From: Simmondsia chinensis
Lineage: Eukaryota; Streptophyta; Magnoliopsida; Caryophyllales; Simmondsiaceae
Assembly: GCA_018398585.1 (NCBI GenBank)
Contig: JAGTTD010000008.1
Coordinates: 4,352,501 to 4,416,500, forward strand
Length of the DNA stretch: 64,000 nucleotides
Direction of reading: 5' to 3'
Of this stretch, positions 39,193 to 50,267 are shown piece by piece (position 1 is the first letter of the stretch; the number at the start of each line of letters is the position of its first letter). Both the position numbers and the translations under genes were made by a program. Below the pieces are notes generated by a model. It was not told the origin of the DNA and searched no databases. It saw only the letters and a program-made list of their open reading frames with translations.

Positions 39193-42017
39193 TTAAGAGT
39201 ATGACCTAACCAAGCCAAAATTAACAAAAGATCTTGACTTGAAAAGACCACCAAATAGGGACCTAGATTGAGATTCTTGAGGGACTTCTTTTCTTTGTTT
39301 AGGGTTGGCCTTCACTTTCAAGATGGTTTGACCAATTGATTTTCGGATGGAATCGATCGTCTTGGCATCAACAGGGTATCCGGATGCATCACGCACGTAG
39401 AATGTATTTACGGCTTTGCCTCCTCGTGTTGTCACTTCTGCTTGGGTTACTGTGAGGCTGTTTTCTCGAAAAATGCGAGTTACATTAGATAGTAGGCCAA
39501 TTCTATCTGTTGTGCATAGTTCAAGCTTCAAGCCCTGAACCAAAGACAAGAAAAATAGAGTTCACGATCAGAAAACAAATCGACCCTCATTAATAAATAG
39601 GCAACTAAGAAAGAATCAGCCAAACAGCTTTAACTTTTAGGATGAGACGGTTCATTCAAATAGTATGGTATCCAACCCTCAAGCTATGAAATGGGACTAC
39701 TGCATCATCCACACCTCAAACCTCATGAGTTTTAACGTAAGGGACAATGTTAGAGCATAAAACTAGTCTCGAAACTTTATAAACGGTTTACTGCCTCGGA
39801 ATAGTCGGTTTCTTGACAGTATAATCTACGAAAGTCAAGAAAAGAATAACGACCACTGCAATCTATTTCAAAGGCATACCTCAGAAACTCTTCTTTTGAT
39901 TGCAGCTTCAAGACATTCAATCACCCTTTGTCTCTCTGCTTCTGACTTAACAGGGGATCCATCTATATGCCTAATGTAGTATTCCTGCACAAAAACAAAC
40001 CGATCAGGCAAACTGAAAACCTATTATTTTACCGCTAAAACAAGACGTCATTAATGGCATACTACGAGCACTGTTAGAGTATAAAACCATTCATAAGCCT
40101 TTACCCATTAGCTTAAGCTTTTGGGATAACCAGTTCCTTGATAGAGCCTTGTCGACCAAGAGTCACAACTTCGGTTGGCGCGTCAGAATATAAAATCATT
40201 CCTAGATCTTCACTCGTTGTTTAAACTTTTAAGACGATTAATCCCTTGATAAGCATGAACAACAGGAAATCCAATAGTTACCTGATAAGCTTCTGGCCCC
40301 TCTGCATCAACACTTCCATGGAACACAACATATTGCATATCAGTCAGCGTACAAACGGTATCGAACAGAAGCTTCGGTCTATCCTTACACCGAATCGTAA
40401 CCATCGAATAATCCTTATCATACCAATTCACAACACTAACATTCGGCTTTTGCCTCTCATCTAAGTCTTTTTCATCGCTAACGCGCTCGTAATCCCTATC
40501 TTCGAACATCAACTGATGAAGCCTTCTCTCTGTATGAGTACTATTATCAGACACTTCAGTTTTCGCTTCTTTTGATTGACTACTTCCGAGCACATTGCAC
40601 AAGAGTTCTTTGATACCCATAAGCCTATTCGGGTCAGTGATCGCTGACCCGGTTTCTTGATCAGTGATGTGCATCACGGCCGCAGCTCGGGTGTTGTGGG
40701 TCCAGACCTCGGCACTCACAACATTGCATTTGAGGTGGGCTAGGACTGCACTTAGCTCAGATAAGAGGCCTTGTCTGTCCCTCCCTATAAGCTCAATTGA
40801 AGTGGTGTCTGATGATGAAAGAACACCAACTGATCTTTCCATAAATGAAGAATCTGGACCCAAGGACTGATATGAGAAACACAGAAAATCAGATTATTCT
40901 GACATGAGAAACTACGGATCTGTTTGGTATTGTTTTTTATTTGCAACTTTTTGTTTCTCAAAAAATAAAACCATTGTTTCTGACACGAGAAAGCAGGGAT
41001 CTGTTTATCAAAGTTTTTTGGCACAATAAACTAAAGATCATTTTGGTATTCTTTTTTATTTGCAATTTTTTGGTTTTTAAAAAACCAAAACTGAGTTTTA
41101 AAAACAATTTTTTTCTCATTTTTGGCCTTATGGGAAAAATTCATCACGAGAAGCTAAGTTTTAGTTTCTTAGAAACAAAAAGTCGCAACAAAAACGATAC
41201 CGTACAGGCATTAAATATAAATGAAGCATAGCTGAGCATATGAAGTACCTTTTGGATGTAATCCAGAACTTCTTCATCAGTTATCTTATTCCCATCTTGA
41301 TCAGTAACATTAAATACTGGTTCAGAACAAAGGCAGAAGCAAATATTCTATCAAAAACCCATTTTTTATATAATGAAAAAAAATCAACTGTAAGGTTCAA
41401 ATATAGCTGAGGGGAGCCTACCATCCATGAACCATCCACCATCTGATGATATATAAGCCTTTGTAATGACAAGGTTAAGATCAGTCAGAATTTGTACAAC
41501 TTCAAGTAGTATTCCATGCCTGTTTGCACTGTCCACCTACAACAAAGAGAAAATATGCATAGAAAGTGTCAAGGAACTAACTTTTTCATAATTTTAAGCT
41601 GACGAATAAAGGTTCAAGAATACTTTTATACTCACACAAATGCCATGGGGCTTAAGGCATGGATAATGCACAAGGCACATTATTTAGAGTGAGAGTTGTT
41701 AGAATTCGAACTTATAAACCCTTAGTCAACAAGGTATGAATCATCCCAAAAGTGTAAGTTGATGAGTGAATGTTTAAGAATAGTTTTGAATTAGACGAGG
41801 CAATAAGATGGGGAATTACCTGTATCACTGTTACATTCTTGCAGGATTCATTGTCAATTGCAACTCTGTGGACAAGTAATAAAAATAAAATCTAAGTACC
41901 AACATGTAGTTTATGGAAGATAAACAAACTGAAGATGAAACTGTGTACAAACCTAGGTGGGTTCATTCTCCTGATAAGTTTCTCATACTCATCATCCACG
42001 TTCTGAGAATATCTCAT
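39193..42017 (-). CDS. ACR4: ACT-domain-repeat protein, ACR4-like, seven coding exons
   Basis: Exons (minus strand, 5' to 3'): 42017-41953, 41865-41820, 41536-41422, 41316-41249, 40866-40282, 39984-39880, 39534-39193. They join to 1326 nt, 441 residues plus stop, all with GT...AG introns and matching phases. The start [14 protein letters not shown] and the end [19 protein letters not shown] agree with Arabidopsis ACR4-type proteins (~450 residues). Four ACT domains lie at about residues 37-110 ([20 protein letters not shown]), 122-195 ([20 protein letters not shown]), 252-325 ([20 protein letters not shown]) and 331-405 ([20 protein letters not shown]). ACT repeats bind small ligands, usually amino acids. 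ACR proteins are thought to be sensors without catalytic activity, and the exact ligand is not shown by the sequence. The frame is fully open, so the gene is probably functional. Assignment to ACR4 rather than ACR3/6/8 rests on my recall of the termini. Confidence 0.93.
39610..39818 (+). mobile_element. TRIM element in ACR4-like intron 6
   Basis: LTR1 is worn (TTTTAGGATGAGACGGTTC, about 39633-39651), followed by TAGTATGGTATCC (PBS-like). LTR2 starts TGTTAGAGCATAAAAC at 39748 and ends TTGACA at 39818, preceded by a purine tract (GTAAGGGACA). It is antisense to the gene and takes up most of the 345 bp intron. Confidence 0.55.
40072..40258 (+). mobile_element. TRIM element in ACR4-like intron 5
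   Basis: LTR1 (40072-40141) reads TGTTAGAGTATAAAACC through AAGCTTTTGGGATAACC to CCTTGA. The PBS is partly deleted (TAGAGCC). The interior contains GACCAAGAGTCACAAC. LTR2 (about 40184-40258) reads CAGAATATAAAATCATTCC. Antisense to the gene. It ends close to the exon 5 donor at 40281/40282. Confidence 0.65.
40918..41210. mobile_element. MITE in ACR4-like intron 4
   Basis: The left end GGATCTGTTTGGTATTGTTT continuing TTTGCAACTTTTTGTTTCT is the approximate reverse complement of the right end, where AGAAACAAAAAGTCGCAAC precedes AACGATACCGTACAGGC. The inverted repeat is ~45 bp. Part of the left arm is duplicated inside (CATTTTGGTATTCTTTTTTA at about 41039-41058). The superfamily is probably Tourist or hAT. 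Confidence 0.6.
41595..41805 (-). mobile_element. TRIM element in ACR4-like intron 2
   Basis: On the minus strand an LTR-like CAACTTACACTTTTGGGATG (about 41744-41763) is followed by a PBS-side interior, CCTTGTTGACTAAGGGTTT, then a B-box-like TTCGAATTCT. A second LTR start, GTGAGTATAAAAGTATTC, lies at about 41618-41638. Same orientation as the gene. It fills most of the 283 bp intron. Confidence 0.5.
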
Positions 42018-42930
42018 TGTACTCTCTGAAAAGCAAATATTTCACCAAAAATAAGATGAGCCCAGATGTCATTATACCAAAATTTCCAGCAATGGAATGA
42101 GATTATTAGAGAAAGAGAGACAGAGAGATAAATGAGAACCAAAATGCACAAACTTGTCGTATAACTTAAATTATATAAATATCGAGAGTGAAGGACAGGA
42201 TTGGAATTCATAATCTTTTTCAGATAAAAAGAATTTGATTGGTGAAAAAAAATGAAAATGATATTATACTCTAACAAGCACGAAAAACAAAGATGGCCCA
42301 AGATTCAGAGAATCTGAATTCATACTTCAAATCACAAAATCAAAAGATTTAAGAAAAACAAAATCTAAACTCCTCCACTTACAAGTCCCAACAACAACGC
42401 CAAACCCAAGGGAAAGAAGAGAACCCCCAAGGCAATGCCCCCAGAACAAAAACACAGAACGATGAAATTCTACCATGGAAAACAAAACTTATGGTTGAAA
42501 TCTATTAATATATAAGTCTAATAAACTACTTCACATAACGTTACATCAGTTGTACTTATACACGGACCTAATATATGCAACCTCCTTAAATTTAACGTCT
42601 CAATTAGAGGACAAGCACCAAAAACCTTGAAAACTTTAACAAAGAAGACGAAAAAAAATGAAGAATGAGAGAAAATGCAACCTACCCATTACAATTACAC
42701 TTGTTTCCTGATCTGGGTCACTCCAATATTTCTCAAATTCTCTCTCTATCTCTCTGGGGCTCTCTCTCTCTCTCTCTCTTTCTCCTTTTTGAGTTTCTTA
42801 GGTAAAGATTGGGTTCATAAATATATGCCAAAAACACCACAACGAGCCAAAGAGACGCACAAAATCGAGAGAATCAATCAGACCCTTTCAGCAAGAACCC
42901 CCAACCCCACCAAAACCCTCAATTCTCTCC
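42018..42930 (-). other. 5' UTR of the ACR4-like gene, with a probable leader intron
   Basis: TTTGCTTTTCAG|AGAGTACAATG gives a good 3' splice site 8 nt before the start codon (boundary 42025/42026). GGTAATTGTAATGG-type exon sequence followed by GTAGGTTGC offers a donor at 42685/42686, giving a ~660 bp leader intron. The remaining leader (42686 to about 42930) contains a (CT)n tract on the plus strand at 42726-42784, GA-rich on the transcript. Introns in the leader commonly raise expression. This is inference from signals only. Confidence 0.5.
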
Positions 42931-42954
42931 CCTCCTCGTTGCTCTGTTTTCACT

Positions 42955-42975
42955 CTCTTCTTATATAGAAGAATC
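42955..42975 (-). promoter_or_regulatory. TATA box of the ACR4-like gene
   Basis: Minus-strand TTCTATATAAGAAG at about 42959-42972 lies ~30 bp upstream of a plausible start near 42930. A second (CT)n-rich tract (42980-43040) flanks it, as in many plant Y-patch/GA-type promoters. Confidence 0.5.
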
Positions 42976-43146
42976 CCTATCCCTCTCTCTCTGTCTCTCT
43001 TCTTTCTCTCTCTACCTCTACTTTCTCTCTCTATCTTGTCGCTCTCTATTTGTATGAATAAATATAAGTGAATCTGAGCTAAAAGAGAAAGATCCTCCTC
43101 TAGACAATTTTAAAAAAAAAAAAAAAAAAAAAAAAGGACCTATAAA

Positions 43147-43385
43147 ATTTTTGCCCAAAATAGCCTAAAATAAAAAATATTATCTAAAATAACATATTTT
43201 AAAAAATATTTTTTCAAATAACTTTCATGTCATCAAATTTTAAATTTTTTTTTGTTTTATTTTGGAGTTTAGGGTTTAAAATTAAAAAAAAAAAATTTAA
43301 TGATATGAAGGCTATTTTAAAAAATATTTTTTAAAATATATTATTTTAAATACTATATTTTTATTTTGAGCTATTTTGACCAACA
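43147..43385. mobile_element. Foldback (long inverted repeat) element in the ACR4-like promoter
   Basis: The arm at about 43153-43255 (CCAAAATAGCCTAAAATAAA, AAAAAATATTTTTTCAAATA, CTTTCATGTCATCAAATTT) is the near reverse complement of the arm at about 43290-43383. A ~30 bp loop separates them, holding GGAGTTTAGGGTTTAAAATT. The arms are ~100 bp and AT-rich. No ORF. Probably a MITE. Confidence 0.65.
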
Positions 43386-43506
43386 GTCGGAATCTATAAG
43401 GCGGCGCATTTTCGCACCAACCGGAGGCGGTTGGGTCATGTTGAGTGGGCCCACTACGGAGATGTGCTAACGTGCGCTGGCTCAACCCGGCATGGAACCA
43501 TATATC

Positions 43507-43516
43507 CACGTGGCAG
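43507..43516. promoter_or_regulatory. G-box / ABRE-like palindrome
   Basis: TCCACGTGGCAG contains CCACGTGG, the core bound by bZIP and bHLH factors. It lies in a GC-richer patch (43390-43515) ~550 bp upstream of the ACR4-like TATA box. Function is unproven. Confidence 0.4.
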
Positions 43517-43519
43517 GAA

Positions 43520-44047
43520 ATTAGGGAGTAATTATCTCCAAGCTTTGTGGGAAATTTCCCTCTGGCCCTTTCATCTTCCCTAACTGTCGTTTCTGTTCCG
43601 ATAAATTATATAGTAGTATTTTAAAATTTAATGTATTAACTTTTTATTTTGAAAGTTAGAGAAAGTTCTCAATACAAAAATCGGCACATATATCAAGCAG
43701 AGAAAGAAAGCCATGAAATGTGAGAAAAGGAGATTAGTTTCTTAGTTCATGAACTTTGTCATATAATTGTTTTGGTCCAAAATTTAAGTAAATTTAATAA
43801 AATAATACAAGTGTTTTATCACATTTTTTTTCAATAAGTAGCTACAAGCTCAAACAAGCACAAAAGTTACAGAGGACGGCACGAAGGCAAGTAACATTAT
43901 GAATTTGAAAACAACGCTCGAATCCCGACAAAAGGCCTAACCCAAACTCAAACATACCAACATAGAGAGACACTTCCAAAAAAACATAGAGATCAAACTA
44001 TCAACATCCTACACACCAAAGTTAAAGCCATACTGACAGAAAATGAA
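43520..44047. other. AT-rich intergenic DNA
   Basis: No gene or element recognised between the ACR4-like promoter and the copia LTR. Confidence 0.45.
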
Positions 44048-44617
44048 TGTTGAATATGTGGTTTAGATTAAACCATTTTAATCCTTCATTATTTGGCATT
44101 GACTAGACAACTATAAATTTGCATCTGGTGAGAATAAGGGAAAGTAAATCTATGGTGAAAATGAGAGCAAGCAAAGTTGTGGCTAGAATTGAAAGTAAAC
44201 TTGTGGTTAGGATTTATGATCTTAGCCTATAAATAGGCTTTGCTATCATTGTTCAAATTATCCCAAAGAAGTAGTAGCATCAAGTAGTAGAACCATTTGG
44301 CTTCCGAGTCAATTCTCCAAATTTGTTTCTCTAAGAGATAAGAATAGTGCTTGAGTGTTTGATTTTATACTCAATTTGTGAGTAAAACCAACAAAGGTGT
44401 AATTGGGATAGTTAGGAAGTAAGGCAGAGAGTGAAAGATAGTGTTACTCCTGTATTCCACTTGTTACTTTGTTAAGGGAAATTGTGATCTCCCTCCCGTG
44501 GATGTAGGCAATGCCGAACCACGTTAAATTCTTGTGTTGCTATTTTCTCTTTTATTGCTTTAACTTCCTACTATCATCTTTGTTGAAGTTATCGTTGTAG
44601 CACGCTTCTGCACTACA
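44048..44617 (+). repeat. 5' LTR of a second copia element
   Basis: It starts TGTTGAATATGTGG and ends CTACA, directly before the PBS TTGTATCAGAGCT (44620-44632). It has a TATA box, CCTATAAATAGGC, at about 44227-44239. It is 570 bp long and unrelated to the LTR at 23900. Confidence 0.8.
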
Positions 44618-44632
44618 ACTTGTATCAGAGCT

Positions 44633-47600
44633 ATGGTGAGCACAAAGTTCGAGATAATGCTCTTTGATGGCAAGACCAACTTTAGCATTTGGCAAAGTAC
44701 TGTCAAAAATGTGTCAGTGCAACAGGGGATTTATAAACCTCTACTTGACATGAAGCCCAAAAGCATGAAAGATGATGACTGGGATGAATTACTAGCAAAG
44801 GCGGTAAGCACGATATGACTTAATCTTGCTCTGGAATCAAGTACACAGTGTCGAACGAAACTTCTCCAACAACGTTGTGGGAGAAATTGGACAACCTCTA
44901 TATGTCTAAATTTTTTTATTAATAAATTGTACTTAAAGAAAGAGTTGTTCGAGTTGAAGATGCAGGAAGGCTCAGACATTACAAGCCACATCAACAAGTT
45001 CAACTAATGCATCACTTAACTAAACAAATGCATCACTCAACTACTAAGTGTAAAGATCGAAATCGAAAAAGAAGATCAAGCCCTTATCGTGTTGGCATCT
45101 CTGCCAAAATCATAAGGAACTTTGGTGACCGCATTACTAGTTGAGAAGCAAACTTTGACTGTGGATGAAGTGGCACAGCTCTTATGGAGACCGATAAGAT
45201 CAAGCAACCAAGTAATCCTTCTCAAACCGAAAGCCTTTTGTGAAATAAAGTAAAAAGGCAAAGTCAAGGCGTAGTAGAAGTAGATCTTGTGGAAGAAATA
45301 GTCATAATGATAGTTCGTAGTTGCGTTCTAGGAGAGATGTGGAGTATGACTATTGCCACAAGAAGGGACATATCAGACGATTCTACCTTGAATTGAAAAG
45401 AGACTTGGAAGATAGGAAGAACCAAAAGGCAATAGAAGCAAATGTCATAAACAACAAAGCAAATGAAGATGAAGTTGCTAAAATGTTGTTGGCGTCAACA
45501 AATAACATAGAACTCTTGCATACTTAACTCTGGGTGCACATACCATATGTGTCCTTACAAGAAATGGTTTAACACCTACCAACCTTGCGATGTCGGATGA
45601 GTAATGATGTTAGCTATAAAGTTATTGGAATTAGTATAGTGAAGATCAAGATGTATGATGGAATTGCCAGAACACTGGGTAACGTCTGACATGTTCCCGA
45701 TCTGAAGAAAAATTTGATCTCTTGGAGAACATGAGATTCTCTAGGAGATGGTTTCTCGACCAAAGGCGAATTGCTAAAAGTCTCAAAAGGAGCTCTCTTT
45801 GTGATAAAGGGAGAGAAAGTTGGGAACCTATACATGCTACTCGGAGATATTGTTTCAGGTTGAGTTGCTTTCGCCACTGAATCTAGTAATGATGATACCG
45901 AATTATGGCACAAGCGCTCATGCCATCTCGGTGAACACGGGCTAATTGAGTTACGCAACAGAAGACTATACATGGAGTGAAAGGATGCAGATTGGACTTT
46001 CACAAATTTTGCGCCATGGGGACACAGAAAAGAGTCAGTTTTAGCACCTCCTCCCACATCAAAAAAGGTGCTCTTGACTATGTTCATACTAATGTGTGGG
46101 GACCATCTCTATTGCATCACACAGAGGTTCCATTTACTTTGTCACTTTCATCAAAGATTATTCTAGAAAGGTATGGGTATACTTTATGAAGCACAAATCA
46201 GAGGTGTTTAACGTTTTCAGACAATGCAAGGCTAAAGTTGAAAACCATACGGGCAGAAGGTTGAAGTGCATTAGAAGTGACAATGGGATCGAGTACCAAG
46301 AAAGCATTTTTTTGGAATTTTACAAAAATGAATGTATTCCTCGACACTTTACAGTAAAGAAAACTCCGTAACAAAATGGAGTTGCTAAAAGAATGAACAA
46401 AACATTGCTAAAAGGAGCTTGGTGTATGAACCTTAATGTAGGATTGCCAAAGAGTTTTAGGACAGTGGCAGTAAACTGTACTATCTACTTGAGTAATCGG
46501 TCCTATGCTTGACAATAAATTTTAAAATCCCTGAGGAGGTTTGTACAAGAAGACCAGTCGACTACTCAAATTTGCTGCATTTTCAGATGTCCGGCCTACA
46601 TGCATGTACCAAGTGACAAGAGAACACCGTTAAGTGCAAAGTCAAAGAAGTGTGTCTTCCTCGGCTATCCTAAAGGCGTAAAAGGGTAGATGCTTTGGGA
46701 TCCAAAATCAAAGAAGAAAGTCATCAGTAGAGATATTATGTTTGATAAAACCAGCATGTTGTTTATCATGTTGAAGAAAGAAGATATCAAGTAGGCTTCT
46801 ATAAAAGAAGAAGTTGAGAGACCAGCCATTCAAGTAGAGTTTAAAGAAGAACATACATCGACGAAGAGTCAAACTCAAACCCATGATGGAGAACATCAAG
46901 AAGAGCCTTACTCTATCGCCACAGGTAGAGAGAGATGTACGATTAGAACACCTAACAGATATGAAGACATGGTCTTGTTTACTCTATTCACTGATGATGG
47001 AACCATGTACAGTTTTGAAGAAGATGTCCAGTCAATAAACTCTGACAAATGATTAGCAGCCATGACAGAAGAGATGGAGTCACACAAGAAGAATCAAACT
47101 TGGGAATTAATGTAATTGTCCAAGGGGTAGAAGGCCATTGGTTGCAAATGGGTTTATCAAAAGAAAGAAGCAGGCACAACAAATGAAGGTGAGAAGTTTA
47201 AAGCTCGACTAATTGCCAAAGGATACGCAAAAAGAAGGTCTAGACTATAATGGGATTTTGTCCCTCGTAGTTAAACATACATTGATACGCGTGATACTGT
47301 TGATAGTGCCACTATACAATCTAGAGTTGGAGAAACTAACGTCAAAATGATTTTCTTACATGGAGAACTAGATGAACAGATTTACATGCAGCAACTAGAA
47401 GGATTCAAAGAACCAAGGAAGGAAAGGCTAGTGTGCAGATTGAAAAAGTGACTATATTGCTTAAAGCAATCACCCAGACAGTGGTACAAGCAGTTTGATA
47501 CATTCATGGTATCTTTTGGATACAACCACTATGAGTTTGATTACTGTGTTTACTTTAGGAAACTGGATGATGGTTCTTTCATTTATTTAACCCTTTATGT

Positions 47601-48530
47601 TAACGATATGCTAATTGCTGCAAAGAGTAAATCTCACAAGACTGAGTTCAAGAACATCACTGAGCTCAAGAACACATTGAGCAGTGAATTTGAGATGAAA
47701 GATCTTTGAGCTACTCAGAAGATTCTTGGAATGGAGATTTATAGAGATAGGAAAATTGGCAAGTTGTGGCTTACCCAAAGAAGTTACATGAAGAAAGTTT
47801 TGGAGAAATTTAGTATGATGAACTCTAAACCTATAAAGACTTCGTTGGCAACAAATTTTTGACTATCTTCTAATCTTTGCCCAACAATAAAAGATGAAAA
47901 GGAATACATGACTCAAGTTTCCTATGCAAATGCTATAGAATGCCTTGCGACCTTATATTTCACATGCAGTTATTATAGTCAATACATACATGGAAAATCT
48001 AGGAAATAAGCATTGGAATGCAGTAAACTGGATTTTTAGATATCTCACTGGTGTAATTAACTATGAGTTACTATATGACCAAAAGACAGCTTCAAGCAAG
48101 ATAGTCAGATACGTTGATTCCGACTATGCAGGAGATCATAATGGAAGATTAAATACTGGCTATGCTTTCATTTTTGGTGGAGGACTAGTCTCATGGAAGT
48201 CTGTCTTACAATCTACTGTTGCTTTGTCTACTACGAAGGTAGAGTACATGACAGTCACTGAAGCAAGAAAGAAAGCTATGTGGTTAAAAGGTCTGGTCTA
48301 AGAGCTTGATTTTAATCAAGATGTTGGTCGGCTGCAGTGTGATAGTTAAGTGCTATATTGTTGGCCAAGAATCAAGTATTTCATGCATGGTCAAAACATA
48401 TAGTTGTTCGATATCACAAGATTAGAAAGTGGATCAACTCTGAAAAAATTTATCTATCGAAGGTCCAACACAAATGATAATGTAGCTGATATGATGACCA
48501 AGCCAGTTCCAACAAGAGTGTGGCTTGGAC
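44633..48530 (+). pseudogene. Copia gag-pol polyprotein, multiply broken
   Basis: Gag starts at ATG 44633 (MVSTKFEIMLFDGKTNFSIW). The zinc knuckle is YCHKKGHIRRF (about 45347; first Cys is Asp in DYCHKKGH, so degenerate). The protease region has decayed. The GAG-pre-integrase has TELWHKRSCHLGEHGL-like text (about 45897). Integrase has LDYVHTNVWGPS and TFIKDYSRKVWVYFMKHKSE. RT has the palm motif as LTLYVNDMLIAAKS, with Asn in place of the first catalytic Asp (about 47596). RNase H has VRYVDSDYAGDHNGRLNTGY, and the end reads DNVADMMTKPVPTRV. Stops and frameshifts are frequent. There is no 3' LTR. The element stops at about 48530 against the L1 ORF1 fragment. Confidence 0.88.
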
Positions 48531-48549
48531 ACTTCTGGAGGTGTGGTAG

Positions 48550-50150
48550 TTTCTGGAAACCCACTTCTTTTTCTTTTTCTCGATCACCTGGAACTGGGCT
48601 TCTCGAATATCCATCTCTCTAATTGTATGAGAAGGCTAATCCTGGCATGGAGATTGAAAAAAGCCCTCAAACCCAAGGAGGATACCGTAATCTCATCTCG
48701 CAGGTTGTCATAAACAGGTCCAAATATCAACACTTCAACCTGCTTGTAATAAGAGTTTGATGAAACCTCCTTTCTTGCTGCCAAATTAGGAACATAACTA
48801 CTCCCCATGAGTCAGTCTGCATTAATAGGCAACGCCAAAAACCGTCTTTGCCACAATTATCTTGGCCAACTTTTTTTGGGAAGAAGCTTAGCTAACCAAA
48901 TTTGCAGTTTAGGTTCTGTTGAACAAATCCTCAGTGACCAACCCAACTTGGTGAGCAACGAACTCAACCGTAGTGAACATCCTTCTCAATCAATGAAGCC
49001 TCTACTATGTCCTGACCCTGCCATGGAGCCGACACTCCATCTTCGTCTTTCGAAATCAACCCACTTGAGGAGAAGGAATCCTCGACAACAACATGAACCT
49101 CATAGCCAAAACACTTCGATTTGGCATGATCAAGGTCTACCTCACATGAATATATAGGGAATTTTAGGTCTCTAGCTTGAAGGATTATTACATCCTCAAT
49201 TGAACTCAAATGCATTGTATCAATAAGAATGTTTGCCATTGAAAGAGACTGGCAGTGCTCTTTCGTTTAATCGTGGCATACAACATTGCCCTAAAATTTC
49301 ACCAATTGTCTTGAAATTGTCCCTACACTATGTGTGAACCAAGATGTCTATTACCTCAATCCACACTCTTCAAGTCTCACAACACTCGGCAACAAAACAT
49401 TTCTTCAAATCCTCAACTAAGATTAGAGACAATCATTTTCATCCTCCTAAGCAATTTTAATGTCATCCTCACTTTCAAAAGTAACGAGAAACTTGAATTT
49501 CCCCATATCTCTAAATTTGATGGATGGATAACCCACCTCACATATACTAGCTAACAGGGAATCAACCTCTATAAGCCCAGTACTCGGTATGCAAACTAAA
49601 CTTGTTTGCAGCCATTCCATAGTCTCATCCACCACCTTGCCCTTCACTCTTTTTTCTTATATGAGTCATCCAACCCTCTGCTATCTCCAATGTCATTCTT
49701 TGTATCCTCAGGTCTTTGTTTAGGACCCTCAACCTCCTTTTACCTACAAAAACATTCCAAAATGACCTTCCATCTCTAAGAGCCTGGTTCGAAGTACCCA
49801 TGGTATTTGGAGATGTCTTTCATTGTCACTGTAGGGCTTGGCCCCTCTCATACTTGGGCCATTTGACCAACAAGTCCTTACCTGTAACGAGATAACCATT
49901 TAATTCCAACATGGCCTTCACAACTTAAACTCTACTCTCGAAACTAACAAATCCAAAAAAAAAAAACAGGGGGGGGGTGATTGATAGATCTCTTTTTTCT
50001 AGAAACATACAAATCCACCACCATTCCAAGATTATTGAAGATTTTCCAAGCCCTGCTCTCCATGCTTGTGGGCAAGTTATAAATAAAGATGGTGTGGAAG
50101 TGATGTGCTTGATTTTTATAAATTTTATTTTCCATTCCTATCATATATTC
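48550..50150 (-). pseudogene. L1-type LINE ORF1 fragment, antisense
   Basis: Minus-strand pieces in ORF1 order. First an RRM-like stretch, TIFIYNLPTSMESRAWKIFN then LGMVVDLYVSRKKR (about 50000-50090). Then a DUF4283-like piece, MEWLQTSLVCIPSTGL with LVTFESEDDIKIA (49447-49647). Then MANILIDTMHLSSIEDVIIL, typical of the region after it (48964-49239), and a low-complexity C-terminus (48584-48808). Plant L1 ORF1 encodes an RNA-binding chaperone-like protein. ORF2 is absent, and L1 copies normally lose the 5' end rather than the 3' end, so the junction with the copia at ~48540 probably reflects a deletion. Confidence 0.6.
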
Positions 50151-50267
50151 GGCCTCTACATGTGTGTTTGGTTGTTATTTAGGTACATTTAGACTTGGAG
50201 TACAAGGAGCAAACAAATGTTGAAAAGTGGTAGAATCAAGCATAATCGAAGCATAATTGAAGACTAT

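Noticed and set aside
42726..43045. Coding ORF across the (CT)n tracts
   Set aside because: Low-complexity leader/promoter sequence of the minus-strand ACR4-like gene.
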